DNA from: Lachnospiraceae bacterium UBA5902
Lineage (GTDB): Bacteria > Bacillota > Clostridia > Lachnospirales > Lachnospiraceae
Reading direction: 5' to 3'
NCBI GenBank assembly: GCA_002431865.1
Contig: DJEI01000084.1
Span: forward strand, 1-24,087
Length of the DNA stretch: 24,087 nucleotides
Shown here: piece after piece, positions 22,078-24,087 of the stretch
How the letters are laid out: the number at the start of each line of letters is the position of its first letter
Position numbering within the stretch: the stretch's first letter is position 1
The notes under the pieces: generated by a model
What the model saw: the letters and a program-made list of their open reading frames with translations, nothing else
Databases searched by the model: none
What the model was told of the DNA's origin: nothing
Translations under genes and position numbers: made by a program

Positions 22078-23907
22078 CTACGATTGCGCAGCAATCTGGG
22101 CAGCCAGATCCTCCAGATACATCCAACGATCCATCTTTTCTGCCAGCGTTTGTTCGAGCTGTTCCTGCTCTTCATAGAGCCGTTGCAGTTCGGAGGAATT
22201 GCTGGCATTTTTTTCCATTGCAGATTTATTGTCTTCAAGCTTCTGTTCTAAGGCAGCAATGTCATCTTCAATCATATCATATTCCCGCTGTTCCTGATAC
22301 GAAAGCTTCAGCTTCTTGGTACGCGGTTTTTCTTTCCAGTTATCCGACTTTCCCGCTTTCGTCTCAGCAGCCTCTGTTTTGGCTGCTACAGATTTCTCCG
22401 CCATCTGCTGTTCATACAGAACCCGTGTCTCATAATCGGTATAACCGCCCTCGCTCTGCCAGAGTGTTCCATCCGGTCGGAATGCGAAGATCCGGCGTAC
22501 CACACGGTCTAAGAAATAGCGGTCATGACTGACTGCAACAACGATTCCCTGAAAAGAATCCAGATAATCTTCCAAGATCGTCAATGTTGTAATATCCAGA
22601 TCATTTGTCGGCTCATCTAATATAAGAACATTCGGTGCGGACATCAAAACCTTACACAGATACAACCGTCTGCGCTCACCACCGGAAAATTTTCCGATCA
22701 GTCCATACTGATCCTCGCCACGGAACAAGAAACGTTCCAGCAGTCTTGCCGCAGTAATCCTTCCTTCGTCTGTCTCTACATATTCCGCCACGTCGCGGAT
22801 ATAATCGATCACACGCTGGTTTGGATCCATATCCGTTCCAAGCTGGATTTCCTGTGCGAAATGGCCTATCTTTACCGTTGGACCAATCACAACACTCCCG
22901 CTGTCCGGCTCCAATATTCCCTGCATGATCTTAAGCAGCGTACTTTTCCCACAGCCATTCCGACCAACAATTCCAATCCTGTCATCCTTCAATAAATGAT
23001 AGGTAAAATCATGAATAATCGTCTTTCCGCCAAAGCTTTTTTCGATATGGTCAAGCTCCACTGTTGTCCGTCCAAGACGTGAGGAAACGGAACCAAGCTC
23101 TACCTGTGCATCCTTTAACGGTGCTGATTTGCTTTTCATCTCCTCGTAGCGTTCCAGTCTCGCCTTCTGCTTGGTTGAACGCGCTCTGGCACCACGTTTC
23201 ACCCATTCCAGCTCCACGCGAAGAATTGACTGTCGCTTACGCTCCTGTGCATCCAAAATATCCTCGCGAAGTGTCTTTCCCTCCAGAAATCCGGAATAGT
23301 TTGTTGCATACGAATAGATCTGTCCCTTATCCACTTCAATGATCCGGTTCGCCACACTGTCAAGGAAATACCGGTCATGCGTTACCATAATGATCGAACC
23401 TTTGTATGCGCACAGTTCACCCTCTAACCAGGTTGACATCTCACTGTCCAGATGGTTGGTCGGCTCGTCTAAGAGTAATATATCTGCCTTCGCGAGCAAT
23501 GCAGATATGAGTGCCAGACGCTTGCGCTGTCCACCAGATAAGTGTCCACATGTTTCTTCAAAATCTGTAATGCCAAGCTTCGTCATCATCGTCTTCGCTT
23601 CGCTCTCGACCGTCCAGTGGTTTTCCTCTGTGACGTGTCCCCGCACCACTGCCCGCAGTACGGTATCTGTCGCTTCAAATTCCGGTGTCTGCGGCAGATA
23701 TTGTACTGTGTAATGATTTGCCAGTATTACCTTGCCGGTATCCGGATTCTCTATGCCTGCAATGATCTTCAGGAGGGTAGATTTGCCGGTACCGTTGATT
23801 CCGATGATTCCTGCTTTCTCGCCTTCCTGCAGGAAGAAGGATGCCTTGTCAAAAAGTTTGCGTTCGCCATATGCTTTTGTGATTTCATCGACAGTTACGA
23901 TGTTCAT
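22078..23907 (-). CDS. uup: Uup-like ABC-F ATPase
   Basis: A 609-residue soluble protein with two ABC domains and no membrane segment. Domain 1: Walker A GINGTGKST (36-44), signature LSGGQRKRL (123-131), Walker B LLLDEPTNHLD (144-154), switch His177. Domain 2: GRNGCGKST (315-323), FSGGERRRL (408-416), LILDEPTNDLD (428-438), His461. The linker EWVKRGARARSTKQKARLERYEEM (234-257) is the Uup-type interdomain arm, and residues about 545-600 form a C-terminal coiled coil like the Uup DNA-binding tail. ABC-F proteins act on the ribosomal E site; Uup is also linked to transposon excision and ribosome assembly. The start has AGGAG 7 bases upstream. It is not of the antibiotic-resistance type by obvious signature, though this cannot be excluded. 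Confidence 0.92.
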   Translation of the reverse strand: MNIVTVDEITKAYGERKLFDKASFFLQEGEKAGIIGINGTGKSTLLKIIAGIENPDTGKVILANHYTVQYLPQTPEFEATDTVLRAVVRGHVTEENHWTVESEAKTMMTKLGITDFEETCGHLSGGQRKRLALISALLAKADILLLDEPTNHLDSEMSTWLEGELCAYKGSIIMVTHDRYFLDSVANRIIEVDKGQIYSYATNYSGFLEGKTLREDILDAQERKRQSILRVELEWVKRGARARSTKQKARLERYEEMKSKSAPLKDAQVELGSVSSRLGRTTVELDHIEKSFGGKTIIHDFTYHLLKDDRIGIVGRNGCGKSTLLKIMQGILEPDSGSVVIGPTVKIGHFAQEIQLGTDMDPNQRVIDYIRDVAEYVETDEGRITAARLLERFLFRGEDQYGLIGKFSGGERRRLYLCKVLMSAPNVLILDEPTNDLDITTLTILEDYLDSFQGIVVAVSHDRYFLDRVVRRIFAFRPDGTLWQSEGGYTDYETRVLYEQQMAEKSVAAKTEAAETKAGKSDNWKEKPRTKKLKLSYQEQREYDMIEDDIAALEQKLEDNKSAMEKNASNSSELQRLYEEQEQLEQTLAEKMDRWMYLEDLAAQIAAQS

Positions 23908-24087
23908 GTGTTCGCTCCTATTTTCTATTCATCTAGGGATTTGGACAGTTGCGATATATAGAAATTTGTGAATTTTACGTGTATATCCGTTTTTGAAAAT
24001 AACAAATGTATTGAAACTAAGAAGTACTAAATGTTCTGACACACACATCCATCCTGTACGCAACCGCCGCCAATTCGCCATCCATGG
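23908..24087. other. Upstream region of the ABC-F gene
   Basis: AT-rich; a TAAAAT (23972-23977 complement) 16 bases from TTTTCA (23994-23999 complement) is a weak minus-strand promoter candidate. The last 60 bases are less AT-rich and may include the 3' end of an upstream minus-strand gene, but the reading frame cannot be decided. Confidence 0.3.

Noticed and set aside
24027..24086. C-terminus of an upstream minus-strand gene (frame ending GGGCVQDGCVCQNI)
   Set aside because: Other frames are equally open over so short a stretch, so neither the frame nor the product can be decided without the sequence beyond the window.

Overview
The window looks like a chromosomal segment of a low-to-mid GC anaerobic Firmicute, most probably a Lachnospiraceae-type Clostridium. 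This rests on TTGACA/TATAAT promoters with strong AGGAGG ribosome binding sites, a T-box-controlled trp operon, several TetR-family regulators, a cytosolic-signalling chemotaxis receptor and an Uup-like ABC-F protein. Species assignment is an inference. No rRNA, tRNA or CRISPR array was seen.

Layout. (1) 1-112: the extreme 5' end of a minus-strand gene that resembles an IS110-type transposase start, with a hairpin over its ribosome binding site. (2) 288-3915: a minus-strand cluster of two TetR/acetyltransferase-type units and a methyltransferase, with unusually clear palindromic operators built into the promoters. (3) 4000-5640: an AT-rich scar of broken genes: a C-terminal remnant, an XRE regulator with an in-frame TGA that cuts off its last membrane helix, and an N-terminal RhuM fragment. 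(4) 5657-6270: a LOG-family nucleotide hydrolase with its promoter. (5) 6390-6926: a nested palindromic element followed by about nine copies of a 40/41-bp tandem repeat running into the end of trpA. (6) 6915-14408: the complete tryptophan operon trpE-G-D-C-F-B-A on the minus strand, led by a T-box riboswitch with a TGG (Trp) specifier and its own promoter. Large stem-loop elements sit in its three longest gaps. (7) 14448-20255: a six-transmembrane chemotaxis receptor, then (upstream on the same strand) a tight operon nth - alpha/beta hydrolase - MetH-activation-like Cys protein - glpK - 74-residue protein. (8) 20293-22074: plus-strand TetR and AraC-type regulators, between which lies a candidate minus-strand small RNA with its own promoter, five stem-loops and an intrinsic terminator. 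(9) 22078-23907: an Uup-like ABC-F ATPase, minus strand.

How the parts work together. The trp genes encode all steps from chorismate to tryptophan and are expected to be transcribed when uncharged tRNA-Trp accumulates. The TetR cluster looks like small autoregulated detoxification or modification units. The nth operon mixes DNA repair, lipid or ester hydrolysis and glycerol phosphorylation; the hydrolase and glycerol kinase could act in sequence on glycerides, but that is inference.

Most noteworthy: the candidate small RNA at about 20944-21084, the palindromic elements embedded in the trp operon, the shared operators in the TetR cluster (with a probably leaderless tetR mRNA), the 40/41-bp repeat array that is stop-free in all three forward frames, and the nonsense-split XRE membrane regulator.
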